From: Arthrinium phaeospermum
Taxonomy: Eukaryota > Ascomycota > Sordariomycetes > Amphisphaeriales > Apiosporaceae
Assembly: GCA_006503535.1 (NCBI GenBank)
Contig: QYRS01000003.1
Location: forward strand, 1,984,001 to 2,048,000
Length of the DNA stretch: 64,000 bases
Direction: 5' to 3'
The notes beneath the pieces are model-generated. The model was not told the origin of the DNA. It saw nothing but the letters and a program-made list of their open reading frames with translations, and made no database searches. The stretch's first letter is position 1. Each line of letters starts with the position of its first letter. A program made the position numbers and the translations under genes. Positions 45,688 to 56,960 of this stretch are shown here, one piece after another.

Positions 45688-47211
45688 ATGTCTTACAGAA
45701 TCGCCGCCCCCGATGAGTACCTTGCCATTACTGGCATGGGTGTCTCCAACCTGCTCATCTCCAAGGCAGCCTGGGTATGGCCCTTTCAACGGTGCCGACG
45801 CTTCAGCGTCCAGCCCCATGACTATGCTATGAACTTGCAAGCCATGACCAAGGAGAAGCTTCAGTTTCTCCTCCCCGTCGTCTTCACTATCGGTCCGGAC
45901 GTCAACAGCCGCGGCGCCAACGCCAAGGGGCACAAGAAAGTCACTCCCCCGGCCGACAGCCGTGATGGACACAACCCCATCCACGATGAGGACAAGGGCG
46001 ACGCCTTGATGAAGTACGCCATGCTTCTTTCCGAGGCGGAATCCGATAAGAAGTCTCAGAACACCCATGGACTGGACCAAATCGTCAAGGGCATCATCGA
46101 GGGAGAGACGCGAGTCCTCGTCTCGAGCATGACCATGGAGGAGATCTTCACGGAGCGTGAGGAGTTCAAGCGCCGCATCTTCCGCAACATTCAGGTGGAG
46201 CTGGACCAGTTCGGCCTCAAGATCTACAACGCCAACGTCAAGGAGCTCAAGGACGCTGTTGGCTCCAACTACTTCCAGTCGCTCTCCCAGAAGGCGCACG
46301 AGGGCGCCACCAACCAGGCCCGCATTGACGTGGCCGATGCCCAGCTCCGCGGTAACGTGGGTGAGGCCCAGCGTCACGGCCAGCAGGAGCGCGACATCGC
46401 CAAGATCAACGCAGAGACGGCGGTGGCCAAGACGGACCGGGACGTGGAGCGCGCCAACGCCATCGCGAACCTCGAGACCAAGAAGACAATGCTCGACCGC
46501 GATGTCGAGATCTCCAAGATCGAGGCGACCCGCGCCACGCAGTCGCGCGACGAGGACCTCAAGCGCGAGGTCGAGGTGAAGCGTGCCGCCGCCGAGCTCG
46601 AGCGCCTCCGTGCCACCGACGTCGTCAAGGCCTCGATTCAGCGCGAGGCGGCGCAGCAGGCTGCCGATGCCAAGGCGTACCAGGTGACGGCCGACGCCAA
46701 GGCCTCGTACGACAAGTCGGTGCGCTCCACGGACGCCGGCGCGTACAAGACCCGAACCGACGCCGAGGCCTGGTCGCATGCCGCCATCACCAACGCCGAC
46801 GCGAAGCTGCAGAAGGAGCTGAAGGAGGCCCAGGGTACGGCCGCCAAGGCCGAGGCCTACGCCAAGATGGCCCAAGCCTTCGGCGGGCCCCAGGGCCTGC
46901 TGGCCTACATGATGATCGAGAAGGGCACATACGTCGAGCTGGCAAAGGCCAACGCCGACGCCATCCAGGGTCTCCAGCCCAAGATCAGTGTTTGGAACAC
47001 GGGCGCCGACGCTGGCAGCGGCGGCGACTCTGCTCAGCGCGACAGCGCCGCGACCATGCGCAACGTCTACCAGATGCTGCCGCCCCTGATGACCACCATC
47101 AACGAGCAGACGGGCATCACGCTGCCCGAATGGCAGTTTGGCCGCATGGCCGGCGAGATGAGCAACGGCGGCGGCAAGAACATCCAGGGGCCCAACGGCG
47201 AGAAGCACTAG
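45688..47211 (+). CDS. Flotillin-like (SPFH/band 7) membrane scaffold
   Basis: A single exon of 507 residues. The N-terminus (M-S-Y-R-I-A-A-P-D-E-Y-L) and K-A-A-W-V-W-P-F-Q-R-C match the start of eukaryotic flotillin/reggie proteins. The SPFH domain covers about residues 1-190, with I-I-E-G-E-T-R-V-L-V-S-S-M-T and F-G-L-K-I-Y-N-A-N-V-K-E-L. From about 195 to 400 an Ala/Glu/Arg-rich coiled coil forms the oligomerising flotillin domain, then a C-terminal Gly/Ala segment. Flotillins attach to the inner plasma membrane and organise sterol-rich domains; in filamentous fungi they sit behind hyphal tips. The pattern is full length. Strong G/C third positions suggest good expression. Confidence 0.92.
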   Translation: MSYRIAAPDEYLAITGMGVSNLLISKAAWVWPFQRCRRFSVQPHDYAMNLQAMTKEKLQFLLPVVFTIGPDVNSRGANAKGHKKVTPPADSRDGHNPIHDEDKGDALMKYAMLLSEAESDKKSQNTHGLDQIVKGIIEGETRVLVSSMTMEEIFTEREEFKRRIFRNIQVELDQFGLKIYNANVKELKDAVGSNYFQSLSQKAHEGATNQARIDVADAQLRGNVGEAQRHGQQERDIAKINAETAVAKTDRDVERANAIANLETKKTMLDRDVEISKIEATRATQSRDEDLKREVEVKRAAAELERLRATDVVKASIQREAAQQAADAKAYQVTADAKASYDKSVRSTDAGAYKTRTDAEAWSHAAITNADAKLQKELKEAQGTAAKAEAYAKMAQAFGGPQGLLAYMMIEKGTYVELAKANADAIQGLQPKISVWNTGADAGSGGDSAQRDSAATMRNVYQMLPPLMTTINEQTGITLPEWQFGRMAGEMSNGGGKNIQGPNGEKH

Positions 47212-48253
47212 GTATGCCGCTCACGGGAGCGGGAGATCAGTGTACACTCGGACATATGAAATGAAGCCCCCCAATAGCAAAGACGAAGCAATGGGCAAGC
47301 AGTATTGCTCTCTGGTTGATGGACTCGACTCCCTTGGAATCGAATCGGCGGACGACAACACGATCGTTTCGAATTTTCCTCCTCTTTTTTCTTTGTCTTC
47401 AACAACAACAACACCTCAACAACCGCCCCTCGAGCAGACGAACTACCGTCTTCTTGATTCCTCGCTGTCCCTCGTGGCCATTTACGCATTTACGCATTCT
47501 AGGTGTTTCGTGTTTCGGCCTCATTTGGAGGGCTTTATGGGATGAAGGCGTTGGTTGGCTTCTCTGTCGTTTCTCACATACCCCTATACCACTTTCTGCT
47601 TCTCATCACTGTAGTCTCTAGTTATCATGATTCGATAGACATGCTTTATAGAATAATGCGACACAGTAAAAACTAAAAATCTTTGATCCGAATTGATGTG
47701 ATGATCAATCGTTGGCACTTGACATGTAGCAGTAGAAAGCCTCAGCTTTTAGGTAGACAAGCTGTGTCTAGAAGCTCTTTTCGTTAATCATTCACTCGTG
47801 GTGTACGAGTCTATCTATCGGAAGCAAAACTATGCTGGCAAAATTGTAACTCGTGCAGGGCAGCACGCCCCTCGAAAACCTCAAACTTATGTACGTTGAA
47901 AGTTATGTCTTGTCAAACCCTCTCCCAAAGACGCTGACTTCGTCCTTGCCAATTCTCGAACTGATGTCGTTCCCTATTTCCCCGTCGTCATAACCCATGA
48001 TATGAAATACCGATGCGAATGCGAAAGCGATTCTCAAAGTATACAAGTCGTGCTGCGTATGCCCGTCGCATACGATCCTTTCGGTACCAACTCCGGTACA
48101 ATGTCTCGCAGATGAACGCCCAATGTTGTCTTTCATATAGCCGCATCAAAAATCCCATTAAACCGCGAAAAACGTGCAAAATCCAGAAGCCGCGAGGCTC
48201 TTTGTCTGATTGATGCCCCTTCCGTTTTTATCTTGTTGGAAAAATTCAACAGA
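47212..48253. other. Convergent intergenic spacer
   Basis: Flotillin 3' UTR from the left and 3' UTR of the 443-residue gene from the right. No gene seen. Confidence 0.5.
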
Positions 48254-49680
48254 TCATCCAGCCCTTCGTAATCTTTCGTTCTCTTCATTCTCAGCATTCC
48301 TCGCAAACTCGCGCCAAGCCGCGCTGCGAGCCAACACAACTGCTGGAGTATCCTCAAGTTCACCATCACCACCACCACCTGTTAATCCAAGATTCAGCAA
48401 CCGGTTCCCCAAAGCACGCAACTCTGCAAATCATTCCAAACGTGCATGGGCTATCGGACAACGCCAACCCTACCTTCCTCAAGACACCTTCTCTTCCCAA
48501 TGTTTCCGTCACGACTCGACTCGCGGTCCTCGGAGAAGCTCGCGTTAAGAACCTCTGTCAAGACATCGCGTCTACGCTTGGGAGACACGGACTCGGGAAT
48601 AGGTGTAAGGGTTTCTTCTTCGAACATCTCCATATTATGCTCGTCGAAGGGGCCCGCGACCTCTCGACCGAGGGCCTGCCCAAGTCGCTCTTTAAGACCC
48701 ATGACAGGCCAAATCGGAACGCGCGCGTAGTCAATCTTGATCTGCGCATCGCCTACCGGCGCCTTATGCGGCTCGTGGAACATCATCATGGAAGCACCTG
48801 GAACGGTTGCTGTGTAGACGATGAAAGCGTCATCTTCCTCGGATGTTGTCATCAAGCGAACCTTGACGTCTCTGGGCGCGATGTGCGCCCCTCTCGGGCC
48901 ATCACCATACACTGACTGCTGAGCCATGGCGATGATGACGGCAACGAAGTATTGGTCCTCGTCCAAGTTGCTCGGTATCAAGTTCTTGGAGCGCAGCATC
49001 TGCAGCCGGTGTACCGGGCCATTGTATGATCGGTTGGGTCCGGGCGCTATGCGAAAGCAGTTTTTGCGAATGTGGTCGAGATTGCTTCGGCTGACATATG
49101 CCAGCACTGGCGCGTCGCTGGCGACGTTTACGTGCATAGATGAAATCAGCTGACTGGCTGACCGATTTGAAGCCCAGGTTGTCGCTGAATCAAATGACAT
49201 CGCAGCATCCGGATGCCTCCAGAGAGCTTGACACCGAACAGCTTTTGGGTAGAAACGGCCACCGAACCGCAAATCCAACTCTGCGCACGTCTTAGGTTTC
49301 GAGAGATGGGTTGGGAATAGGGTGGACATGACATTTCGAAGGGCACGATTCTTGGTCAACATGTTGCGCGGTGTCTCGGTGGATGTTAATGTGTCCAGGT
49401 CCCTGCCCAGGGCGACAATCGTGGGAGAAGTGCGCGGCGATCTCCGCGGCGAATGCGTGGATGTAGGTGTTGGCGTCTTCTGTGGCGGGAGCTGCTGGAA
49501 GCGGCAGTTCAATAGCTTTGGGTGTAGATCGGTCCAGCAGATGGGGAGAACGAAGAGGGAAGTGCCCTGGTAATCGTGAAGAACATCCCAAAGCGAGCCG
49601 ACTTCGGGTGTTGTGTGTTTTCTGCGCACCTTGCGCGACCGCTTCGTATCTATTATGGTGTTCATGGTGGCGGTTGCCAT
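48254..49680 (-). CDS. Unrecognised basic 443-residue protein
   Basis: Exons 49680-48474 and 48378-48254. A frame read straight through stops at 48451, but the 95-base intron (donor GTAGGG, acceptor AACAG) replaces that end with a coherent acidic/helical tail, A-W-R-E-F-A-R-N-A-E-N-E-E-N-E-R-L-R-R. The N-terminus is basic (K-R-S-R-K-V-R-R-K-H), then W-D-V-L-H-D-Y-Q-G-T-S-L-F-V-L-P, a Ser/Thr/Pro linker, and a middle with Y-F-V-A-V-I-I-A-M-A-Q-Q. A P-K-R-R-R sequence is a candidate nuclear signal. I recognise no named family, although the pattern looks like a conserved Sordariomycete protein. An additional intron near 49150-49250 cannot be excluded. Confidence 0.7.
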
Positions 49681-50918
49681 CTTTGTATAGAGCTTTGTGC
49701 TAGTCGGGAGTAAAACGCGACGGGCGTCTATAAAAGTCAGGACTTTGGATACCGATGGAGGACAAGCTTGGAGAATATCCGGGAGGAAGAATGCAAGGAT
49801 ATACTTACTAGTCCGTCTTTATGACTGAATGCTCAGAAAAAGCAATCAACGTGACCGCCTGATTGGGAGTTTGTGCTCAGGCACACCCCTTGTAGCTGCG
49901 ACAATTGGAATGCTATGACGCGCTTGGACTGCCAGGGCCTAGAGTGCCTAGATTGACTCGCGCAGTTCGGGTGTGATGGGTATGTAGTTATATTTTCTTG
50001 GTAAATCGATTGGGAAAAAGATAATGATGGTCAGATAAGATATCTGGAAGAATGATGGTAAAGACTTGATCGCGAATTGTGTTCGTGCAGGTGTTTACTG
50101 TGACGAGTTCGAGACGCAGATCAACCAGGGAGAGCGGGAAAACGAAACCAAAGTGAAAGACCTGGAGAAGGGTGGATGTGGGCGCGACGAGGGGCGGCCA
50201 AATATACACACAAAAGAGGGGCGTGTCGCTCTGCTTGTGTCGATTCGCGCTAAATCGCCAGATCACGTTACAGCTTTTTCGTCAATTTGAAAGGTACGAA
50301 GTACTTTGTTCGGGACTGTTGGCTGTTAGGCTCCAGTCCAGGATGGTCCAGGATTGGGGGGTCGGACGAGACGGTGACGGATGCGAAGAGGGAGACACAG
50401 CCGGAACACAAATCAGTGCTGGCACACCTCTGGGCGGGCTTGGTACCACCCTCCGCGCTTCCGCATAAAACCGGCTTTTCTATTAGCGACGCATGACCAG
50501 AAGTTGGTGTGTCCGAATCTGACTGGCAGCGACAAGCCCCATCCACCCATATGTGGCTGCCTAAGAGAAACTGCTCTTGCCTTAGTCAGCGAGATACATC
50601 CAGCAGGTACCGAGCGTGGCGGTGAGTCAGAGCCCGGGCCGGCAAATACCCGAGCAAGGAAGTGACGTCTCTCACTACCAATTTCCCAACCCCGAACCGC
50701 TGCTCCTGTTAGGCGGTAGTGTGGGGCCAGCGTCAGCCTTGGGCCAACAGCATTGAAGCAAGGAGCCCCTCCACTGGACGAGTAGCAGCCCCCCAGTAAG
50801 GCAAGGCAAGCACCAAAGGAGAGCTCCATCACTTACGTTTAGTACACCACGATACCTTCAACCATAGCCATTGTACAGCTTGAGCATCACCGACGATTTC
50901 GGTGACATCTCGCCCAAG
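49681..50918. other. Divergent intergenic region
   Basis: Shared upstream DNA of the 443-residue gene (-) and ARPC3 (+). Frames on both strands lack motifs. No gene seen. Confidence 0.5.
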
Positions 50919-51747
50919 ATGCCGGTAAGTTTATAATACACACTACAGCTATTCCGCCCTGCACAGTCTACTACAGCCGACAATGCACCGACTAACTCCT
51001 CGGCCCCCTGGCGGGCAATTATTATTAGGCCTACAACTCCATGTTCAACGAGGACCCCAACCCTCCGCGCCTGATTGGCAACGTGCCGCTGCTGCCGTTG
51101 CGGACCAAGACGCGCGGACCGGCCTACACGCTGCCGTTCCCCAACCCGCCGCTGGCTCCCCACGAGTCCCCCGACCCGGACGCCGAGTCGTACGACATCC
51201 TGGACGAGGTGCTGTCGCTCTTCCGCGCCAACACCTTCTTCCGCAACTTCGAGATCCAGGGTCCCGCCGACCGCCTGCTCATCTACGGCATCCTCTACGT
51301 CAGCGAGTGCCTCACCAAGATCCGCCCCCAGCACGGCGTCCGCGACGCCACCAAGGAGGTCTTCAACACCGCCCTTGACACCAACTTCTCCATTCCCGGC
51401 GACCCGGGCTTCCCTCTGAACCAGGTGAGTTATGATTCTTTCGGTGGGATTGGTTGCTGTATATGGCTATGGTTGCAGCTATGGCCAGTTAAGACTAGAA
51501 AAGGGGGGAGGGATATGGGAGGAAAGAAATATAATGCCGGAATGTCGGGAAACTAACAACAAAACAGATGTACGAAGCCCCGCGGGATCGACAGGACGCC
51601 GAACAACTGCGGCTATATCTCTCACAGGTGCGGCAGGAGCTGGCGACCCGGTTATTAGCAAGAGTATACGAGGAAGGCGGAGACGGCAAGCCGAGCAAGT
51701 GGTGGTTGAGCTTCACCAAGAGGAAGTTTATGGGAAAGAGCTTGTAG
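50919..51747 (+). CDS. ARC18: Actin-related protein 2/3 complex subunit 3 (ARPC3)
   Basis: Exon 1 is only six bases (50919-50924, Met-Pro); exons 2 and 3 are 51029-51424 and 51568-51747, giving 193 residues. The first intron (GTAAGT, branch CTAAC, TTAG) and the second (143 bases) keep frame exactly. The product begins M-P-A-Y-N-S-M-F-N and has the family blocks L-I-G-N-V-P-L-L-P-L-R-T and D-E-V-L-S-L-F-R-A-N-T-F-F-R-N-F-E-I, then K-W-W-L-S-F-T-K-R-K-F-M near the end. ARPC3 (p21) is a structural subunit of the complex that nucleates branched actin at endocytic sites. Length is normal for the family. The tiny first exon is a common reason for this gene to be misannotated. Confidence 0.95.
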
Positions 51748-51771
51748 AGCAGCAGCAGCAGCAGCAGCAGC
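51748..51771 (+). repeat. (AGC)8 trinucleotide repeat abutting a stop codon
   Basis: Eight AGC units begin immediately after the ARPC3 TAG, in frame. They sit in the 3' UTR; only stop readthrough would translate them, as polyserine. Confidence 0.85.
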
Positions 51772-51993
51772 GAGTCCACGTTAGATTGTCAAGGGATGAA
51801 TCAAATCACAATAAACACCTCCCAGATCGCAGGTCAACAATCTGTATTCTGTACAATGCTGGCAAGGCTCTATTAAGGGGTATCATGATTTATGATCTAT
51901 GTACAGACCAAAGCCAAGGTTTGGACGTCTCGGCCTGATCCCGCTCGCCCAACATTATGCCTAAACATGTCTAATCCTTTATTTTGACTAAAT

Positions 51994-53901
51994 CTATCGG
52001 GCGGACTTGCCCTTCTTTGTCCTGCCTTTACCTCTCGCCTCTACCCTGCCCTCGGCAGGCTTCACCCGCCAAGCCGTAAAGATGTAGCCCTCAGCGCCTC
52101 CTTTGCTCGTCATCAAGGGATGTGTCCGCCCAGGCAAGACCTGCCACTTCCGTACCCTGCTCGTCTGCAACGCAGCTCCGAGCACTAGGGACGGGTTCAG
52201 GGGGAACTCGTCGGTTCCGGCCCACTGCTCCAGCTCTTCGGTGGTCTTGCCGATGGCTTCCTCAGGCGGATCAGATATCCAGGCCGCCCGTCGCGCGACG
52301 CTGTAGCAGTCCATCAACGCGGTCAGCGGTTCCGGTGTCTGCGAGTAGATAGCGATAGGTGCACCTCCGGCCAAGAGAGGTACGGCGTGGCGCATGATGG
52401 AGGTGGGATCCATAGTGCTGGCCACCACGAGGCCCGAGAACCCGCCGCCCCGGGTGCGGTCGACTACGTGGCGGATACGTGCCCATCTGCGTCGCTTCCG
52501 GTGATAGTTGCCCCGGCGGTTAGCCTTCCAGGCCTTCAGCTCTTCGGCGTCGACACTCGGTGGTTCGTTTGCGTAGGTCGAATCAGCCGATGGGTCCAGC
52601 AATTGTAACCAGGACAACGTCATCAAATGTCGTGCAAGTGGGTGTGTGAGACTTTGCGTGGGGTTCGTGTTGTCGAAATCGTAGTAACGGAGGAAGCTGA
52701 GGTTGGGTTGCGAGTTGTGATGCAGGAGCGTCATCGTGTTGCGATCCGCATAAGGAACGGCCATGTCGTCCTTGTGTCTTGGGTCTCCTGTCGGGTACTT
52801 AACCCGCTTCGTGACGATATGTTCTTGGCCTGAGGCTTCGCCGACCACGGGCGGTTGCGCTTCCTCCGCGGGTTGAGCCTGTGGTTCACTGTCTCCTTCA
52901 CCTCCAGCGGGCTCGGCCTGGCTTTCCGAGTCTCTCCGTCGTTTGTGCGCGGGGTTGATCCCGTCCACGTCCTTTTCAGGATACAGAACACCCATGCGCT
53001 CGGCCATGGCCGCCACAAGCAGGCCTCCCGTATCATCAACAACCAACCAACGGCCAGTGGTGTCTTCGGGTTTGGTAACGGCTTCCACACCATTCGCGGC
53101 CGCTTCCTGCTCTTCCTCGTTCAGGCATCGCGACTCGCCACCGAAGTGCACGTTGGCCCAGCATCCCAAGAGACCAATCATTTCCTCGCGCAGATCCATG
53201 ATCTTAGCAGGGTCCTTCTCCTCCAGCAACCAGTAGTCCAGCATCGACACATCGAGGGGCAGCACGGAGAACCGGCGGATGTACTTTTTCGTCTTCAGCA
53301 GCTTGTACTTAGCGAGCGAGTACTCGGTCTTTTGGCTGATGGCCGAATGCGACAGCATGAGCTTGGTGATGATGTCGCGGCCGGCGTCGGTGACGTCCTT
53401 TTTGAGCTCCTCGATCTGCTCCATGGTCAGGCTCTGGCGCGCCTCGGCGTCCAGCTCCGCGCGGTCCGTCTTGGCGACGACGGCGCCTGAGTCGGCGTCG
53501 ACGAGAGCGTACTCGACGCCCGTGGGAACCACATCTCCGGTGTCATCGCCCTCGGGGCCGGGGCTAGCCGAGTCGGGGGACAGGAACGAGCTCGAGGATA
53601 GGATGTCGCTGTACAGCTCCGAGGCGGGTACGATGCGCAGGCGATTAAAGGTTTCGTTGTCCTTCTTGTCCTCCAGCTCGTACGTGATGTGGTATGGTCG
53701 GTGGATGATCAGGTTGCTTGGGAAAGATCCATACTTGCCGAGGGAGATGGTCCTGTGAGCAAGAGTCAAGGTCAGTGGTGGGGTGGGCGGCAATGGCAGT
53801 TCGGAGAAGTCTTACGAGTTTGGCGTGAGCTGGAGCACTCTCAGGTTCTCGGATGGCAGCTTGATGGCCACCCAGGCGTTGGGTTCTACCAGCGAATGCA
53901 T
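51994..53901 (-). CDS. TRM6: tRNA m1A58 methyltransferase non-catalytic subunit TRM6
   Basis: Exons 53901-53816 and 53752-51994 give 614 residues; the 63-base intron has donor GTAAGA, branch CTGAC and acceptor CACAG. The first exon supplies M-H-S-L-V-E-P-N-A-W-V-A-I-K-L-P, the expected Gcd10/TRM6 start, and joins to T-I-S-L-G-K-Y-G-S-F-P-S-N. The family blocks L-T-M-E-Q-I-E-E-L-K and K-Y-L/K-K-Y-I-R-R-F follow. The C-terminal half has a degenerate methyltransferase fold with an inserted acidic, probably disordered loop (about 285-325). TRM6 pairs with the catalytic TRM61 to methylate A58 of tRNAs in the nucleus. Convergent with ARPC3, with 246 bases between stops. Confidence 0.93.
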
Positions 53902-54355
53902 TGTTGCGCTGGTTACCGAAATACAGAACGAAGGTCTGGATGTTCAGATAGAAATTTCGTAAGTTAAAAAAAAAAGATCGGCAGCAGGTAGCTGCATAAT
54001 TGAGATGCCCCACTCCTCCACAACGTGGGGTAATAGTACGGCAGCATACCTCTCTTTGCCTTAAACGCTACTGGTTCTTCTCGATAGACTTTCACTTCCA
54101 TTAAGTTGTCCGTACACCTGCGGCCTGTAAATACAATATAGATCGAACATCATACATCCAGGATATTTGAGATTCTACCTGAAATATCACTTATCAGCAA
54201 ACACCAGACAACAGTGGCAGTAGTGACTCTCTACTGAAATTCTTCGAAGGGAATGTTACATCTGACGAGTACCTAAGCTACTTAACATATGAATCAATGT
54301 ACTTGATGGTATTTCCCCAAATGCTGTGTCACCTAGCGGATAGACAAGGAGGCAA
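53902..54355. other. Intergenic
   Basis: Promoter of TRM6 and 3' side of the LYC1-like gene. An A-run (ten A) sits near 53966-53975. No gene seen. Confidence 0.5.
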
Positions 54356-55498
54356 TCAGTTGCACGCGTAGTACTCATTCGGCCAAAATATTGTCTTTCT
54401 GTTCTCGCCCTTTGCCCACCGAATCGACGTCTGATTGACACCGTCTCGCAATTCGCTCTTGGGTGTAAACCCCAGCTCTTTCCCGAGTATTTCTAGCGCC
54501 CCATGCACTTCGGGACTTGGATCCCAAATCACAACTTTCAGCAACTTTCCTTCCCACGAGAGGGCTTCTTCCATCGCGCGTAACAGGAGCCCCTCCAGTA
54601 CCTGCTTTGTCAAGTCGGGATTTCCATATCCAGGCTTCACCCGCAGGATCTTCAGCTCCTTGCGGCTAAAATCCTGATACCACAGGACCCATGTGTCGGC
54701 CTCCCCGCACACAGCCCCTACGGCCTCGACCTCCCGCCCCTCGCACCAAGTGAGGCTTTGAAGCTTAGCCATCTCCTGGTACCACTCCAGCTGCTCAGGG
54801 ATCGGCAAGGTAGTAACGAGGGAAGTATCCGGGGCCAAGTCGTAAGCTTCGACTTGGGAGCGCAGCTGCGCGATGTCGCGGTTGCAGAGATCAGGCATCT
54901 CGTCCGGTCCGACCAAGCGAGCCGGCAGAGACTGCCTCTCGTCGCACTTGCGCTGCAACGCGTCTCTGCTCACGCCGGACGGCAACTCGAAGCTCACTTG
55001 CGGCGCGGGCAGCAGCTCCCAGCCGAGCTTCACGTAGAAGGGGCCGACGCTGGTGTAAAGGGTTGTCACCGGCGCGGCGCCGGGCCCGTCCGCCCATTCC
55101 CCGGCTTTGCGCATGAGGAACGAGGCGAGGCCGTGGCCGCGGTACTTCGGGTCTGTAGCTACCATACTGATATCATAGCCAGTCGCCCGTCGCACTCGCT
55201 CGCCGTCACGTATGAGCACTTCGCGCCGGATTGTACGCAAAGAAGATGCAATCTCATTAGGCGCATCGGCTCTGTAGAGACACCAGTGCCGGCACCCCTT
55301 CTCATTCAGGAGCGGCAATTGCTCGAGCTGCTTCTCAGCAGCGACCCAGAGATCTTCGGGGACCGACCGCACAAACGTGCGACCAGCCTGTTTGAAGCAT
55401 TCCACTCGCTGTTCTGGAGATGCTTCGCCGAAAACAACCTCGATGGGTCCATCGGTGGGCGTATTGATGATAATACGGTCGTTCTGGCTGGCCGCCAT
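54356..55498 (-). CDS. LYC1: LYC1-like GNAT acetyltransferase
   Basis: A single exon of 380 residues from the ATG at 55498 (M-A-A-S-Q-N-D); the frame is open further upstream but without an ATG. A GNAT fold occupies the first half: the acetyl-CoA-binding block D-P-K-Y-R-G-H-G-L-A-S-F-L (Q/R-x-x-G-x-G/A type) follows the strand G-Y-D-I-S-M-V-A, and F-Y-V-K-L-G-W-E-L closes it. The C-terminal half, with L-E-W-Y-Q-E-M-A-K and W-V-L-W-Y-Q-D-F, is the extension typical of fungal LYC1 (lysine N6-acetyltransferase in lysine catabolism of yeasts). The GNAT call is firm; the lysine substrate is inferred from overall resemblance. Confidence 0.82.
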   Translation of the reverse strand: MAASQNDRIIINTPTDGPIEVVFGEASPEQRVECFKQAGRTFVRSVPEDLWVAAEKQLEQLPLLNEKGCRHWCLYRADAPNEIASSLRTIRREVLIRDGERVRRATGYDISMVATDPKYRGHGLASFLMRKAGEWADGPGAAPVTTLYTSVGPFYVKLGWELLPAPQVSFELPSGVSRDALQRKCDERQSLPARLVGPDEMPDLCNRDIAQLRSQVEAYDLAPDTSLVTTLPIPEQLEWYQEMAKLQSLTWCEGREVEAVGAVCGEADTWVLWYQDFSRKELKILRVKPGYGNPDLTKQVLEGLLLRAMEEALSWEGKLLKVVIWDPSPEVHGALEILGKELGFTPKSELRDGVNQTSIRWAKGENRKTIFWPNEYYACN

Positions 55499-56291
55499 TT
55501 TTCTTCTTGATTTGATCCGGATTCTATTCAAAGCAAGCAAATCGATAATGAGGTATGATACACATTCAGTCCCCGCTGCCTGGGAGGTCGTATTACTTTT
55601 CTCTTATTTGTTCGGCAGTGTTGCTTGAAAGAGGCACACGTGGACGAATGCGTAAGCACGCGTTTTGGGACAGAGTACACATGTAATATTAGCCCGGCCC
55701 GGAGGATCCTGTGTATGAACTCCGCAATCTATACAGATATCCGGCATGATTTTCGACCGACGGACAGCACCCGCATGTTGGAGTCGCATTTTGATCCTTC
55801 GTTCGGGCTATACTCCACTCTTGATGCGTCAAGGAAATAGAGGTAGGTAGTTTAAGGGTGGCATCGTCTGTTGAAGACCACAGTTAGTATCCTAATGCCA
55901 ACCATGCCGATAAGCGAATTTGGCAGCCGAGCCGCAAACGCGTGCTCTGATGGCCGGTTTATCCACATGACCATAAGAGGAGGCATTTACTAACTGAATC
56001 AAGCAGGTCATTATGTAGCGATGTCGGAAAGCATCAGATACGTTTTCAAGAACAAACTTCAGGAACGATACCTTGCTTGGTGTCCGCTAATCACTTCATT
56101 AGCAACTGCTAAATGCGAACACTCGTCATGACTCTCTATCTGCCTTTTGATTTGTGCAGAAGCAAAACCGAGAAACCGGGGCACAGCATATTCAGGGGTG
56201 AGCGCACCAGGCACCTTTATCCACGCAGATCATCCATGTCTTTCCCACGAACTCGCCGCAGTTCGCAAACACTTCCCAGCACCACCCTCTC
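55499..56291. other. Intergenic
   Basis: Upstream of the LYC1-like gene and downstream of the RNase H gene. No gene seen. Confidence 0.5.
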
Positions 56292-56960
56292 TCAATAGTA
56301 CCCCTCCAATTCGTCCAATGCCTCGTTGCAATACTGGTCCGCAAGCTGGTTCTGATGCCGGGGAACCCAGACGTAGCGGACCGAACCGAGCTTCCGGACG
56401 AGGTCGTCGAGCGCCGACGCTTGCTCGATCAGGTCCCGATTGGCGACCTCGCAGCCCCGGGCGTTCTGCCATCCGTTGTTGGACCACTTGTAGACCCACG
56501 TGGTCATGCAGTTGACGGCGTACCGCGAGTCCGAGTGGATGCGGACGCGCGCGCGCGGGCGGCCGTTCAGCTGCCCGTAGCGCTCCAGGGCCCATTCGAG
56601 AGCCATGATGACAGCCGTGAGCTCGGCGCGCTGGTTGGTGGGCTCGGGGTTGAAGTAGTCGGCATAAGGGAGCGCGAGGGTTCGGTACTTGTCGGAGTAG
56701 CGCCCCTTCCAGACTGCGGCGGCGGCGCCCAGGACGCCGTAGTCTTGGCCGTTGCGTCGGCAGCCGCCGTCGACGTGGAAGACCATCTTATAGACCATGT
56801 TGGCAGGATGTTGCGGCGCAGTCACGAGGTCCCGGGGGAATATGTTGAACACGAGGTCTTTGCGATGAGCGTCCGCTTTCTCCGAAACGACAAGCTGACC
56901 CTTTTGCGATGAAATGGTAAATTCGTATTGGTCACCTTGGATTGTGAGTATAGGCGGCAT
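56292..56960 (-). CDS. RNase H1-like protein without hybrid-binding domain
   Basis: A single exon of 222 residues. The first 55 or so residues are a beta-like region (I-L-T-I-Q-G-D-Q-Y-E-F) not found in standard RNase H1, and the usual N-terminal hybrid-binding domain is absent. The catalytic domain is complete: D64 in H-V-D-G-G-C-R-R, E113 in N-Q-R-A-E-L-T-A-V, D144 in H-S-D-S-R-Y-A-V-N and D208 in N-Q-L-A-D-Q-Y. The N-N-G-W-Q-N-A-R-G basic-handle region also matches. It should cleave RNA in RNA:DNA hybrids with two metal ions. It is not retroelement-linked, since no reverse transcriptase lies nearby. Confidence 0.9.
   Translation of the reverse strand: MPPILTIQGDQYEFTISSQKGQLVVSEKADAHRKDLVFNIFPRDLVTAPQHPANMVYKMVFHVDGGCRRNGQDYGVLGAAAAVWKGRYSDKYRTLALPYADYFNPEPTNQRAELTAVIMALEWALERYGQLNGRPRARVRIHSDSRYAVNCMTTWVYKWSNNGWQNARGCEVANRDLIEQASALDDLVRKLGSVRYVWVPRHQNQLADQYCNEALDELEGYY

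Noticed and set aside
45646..47208. A 520-codon open frame antisense to flotillin
   Set aside because: It mirrors a very G/C-biased coding exon, which removes antisense stops; the product is repetitive Leu/Val/Gly/His with no domain, and flotillin on the other strand is unmistakable.
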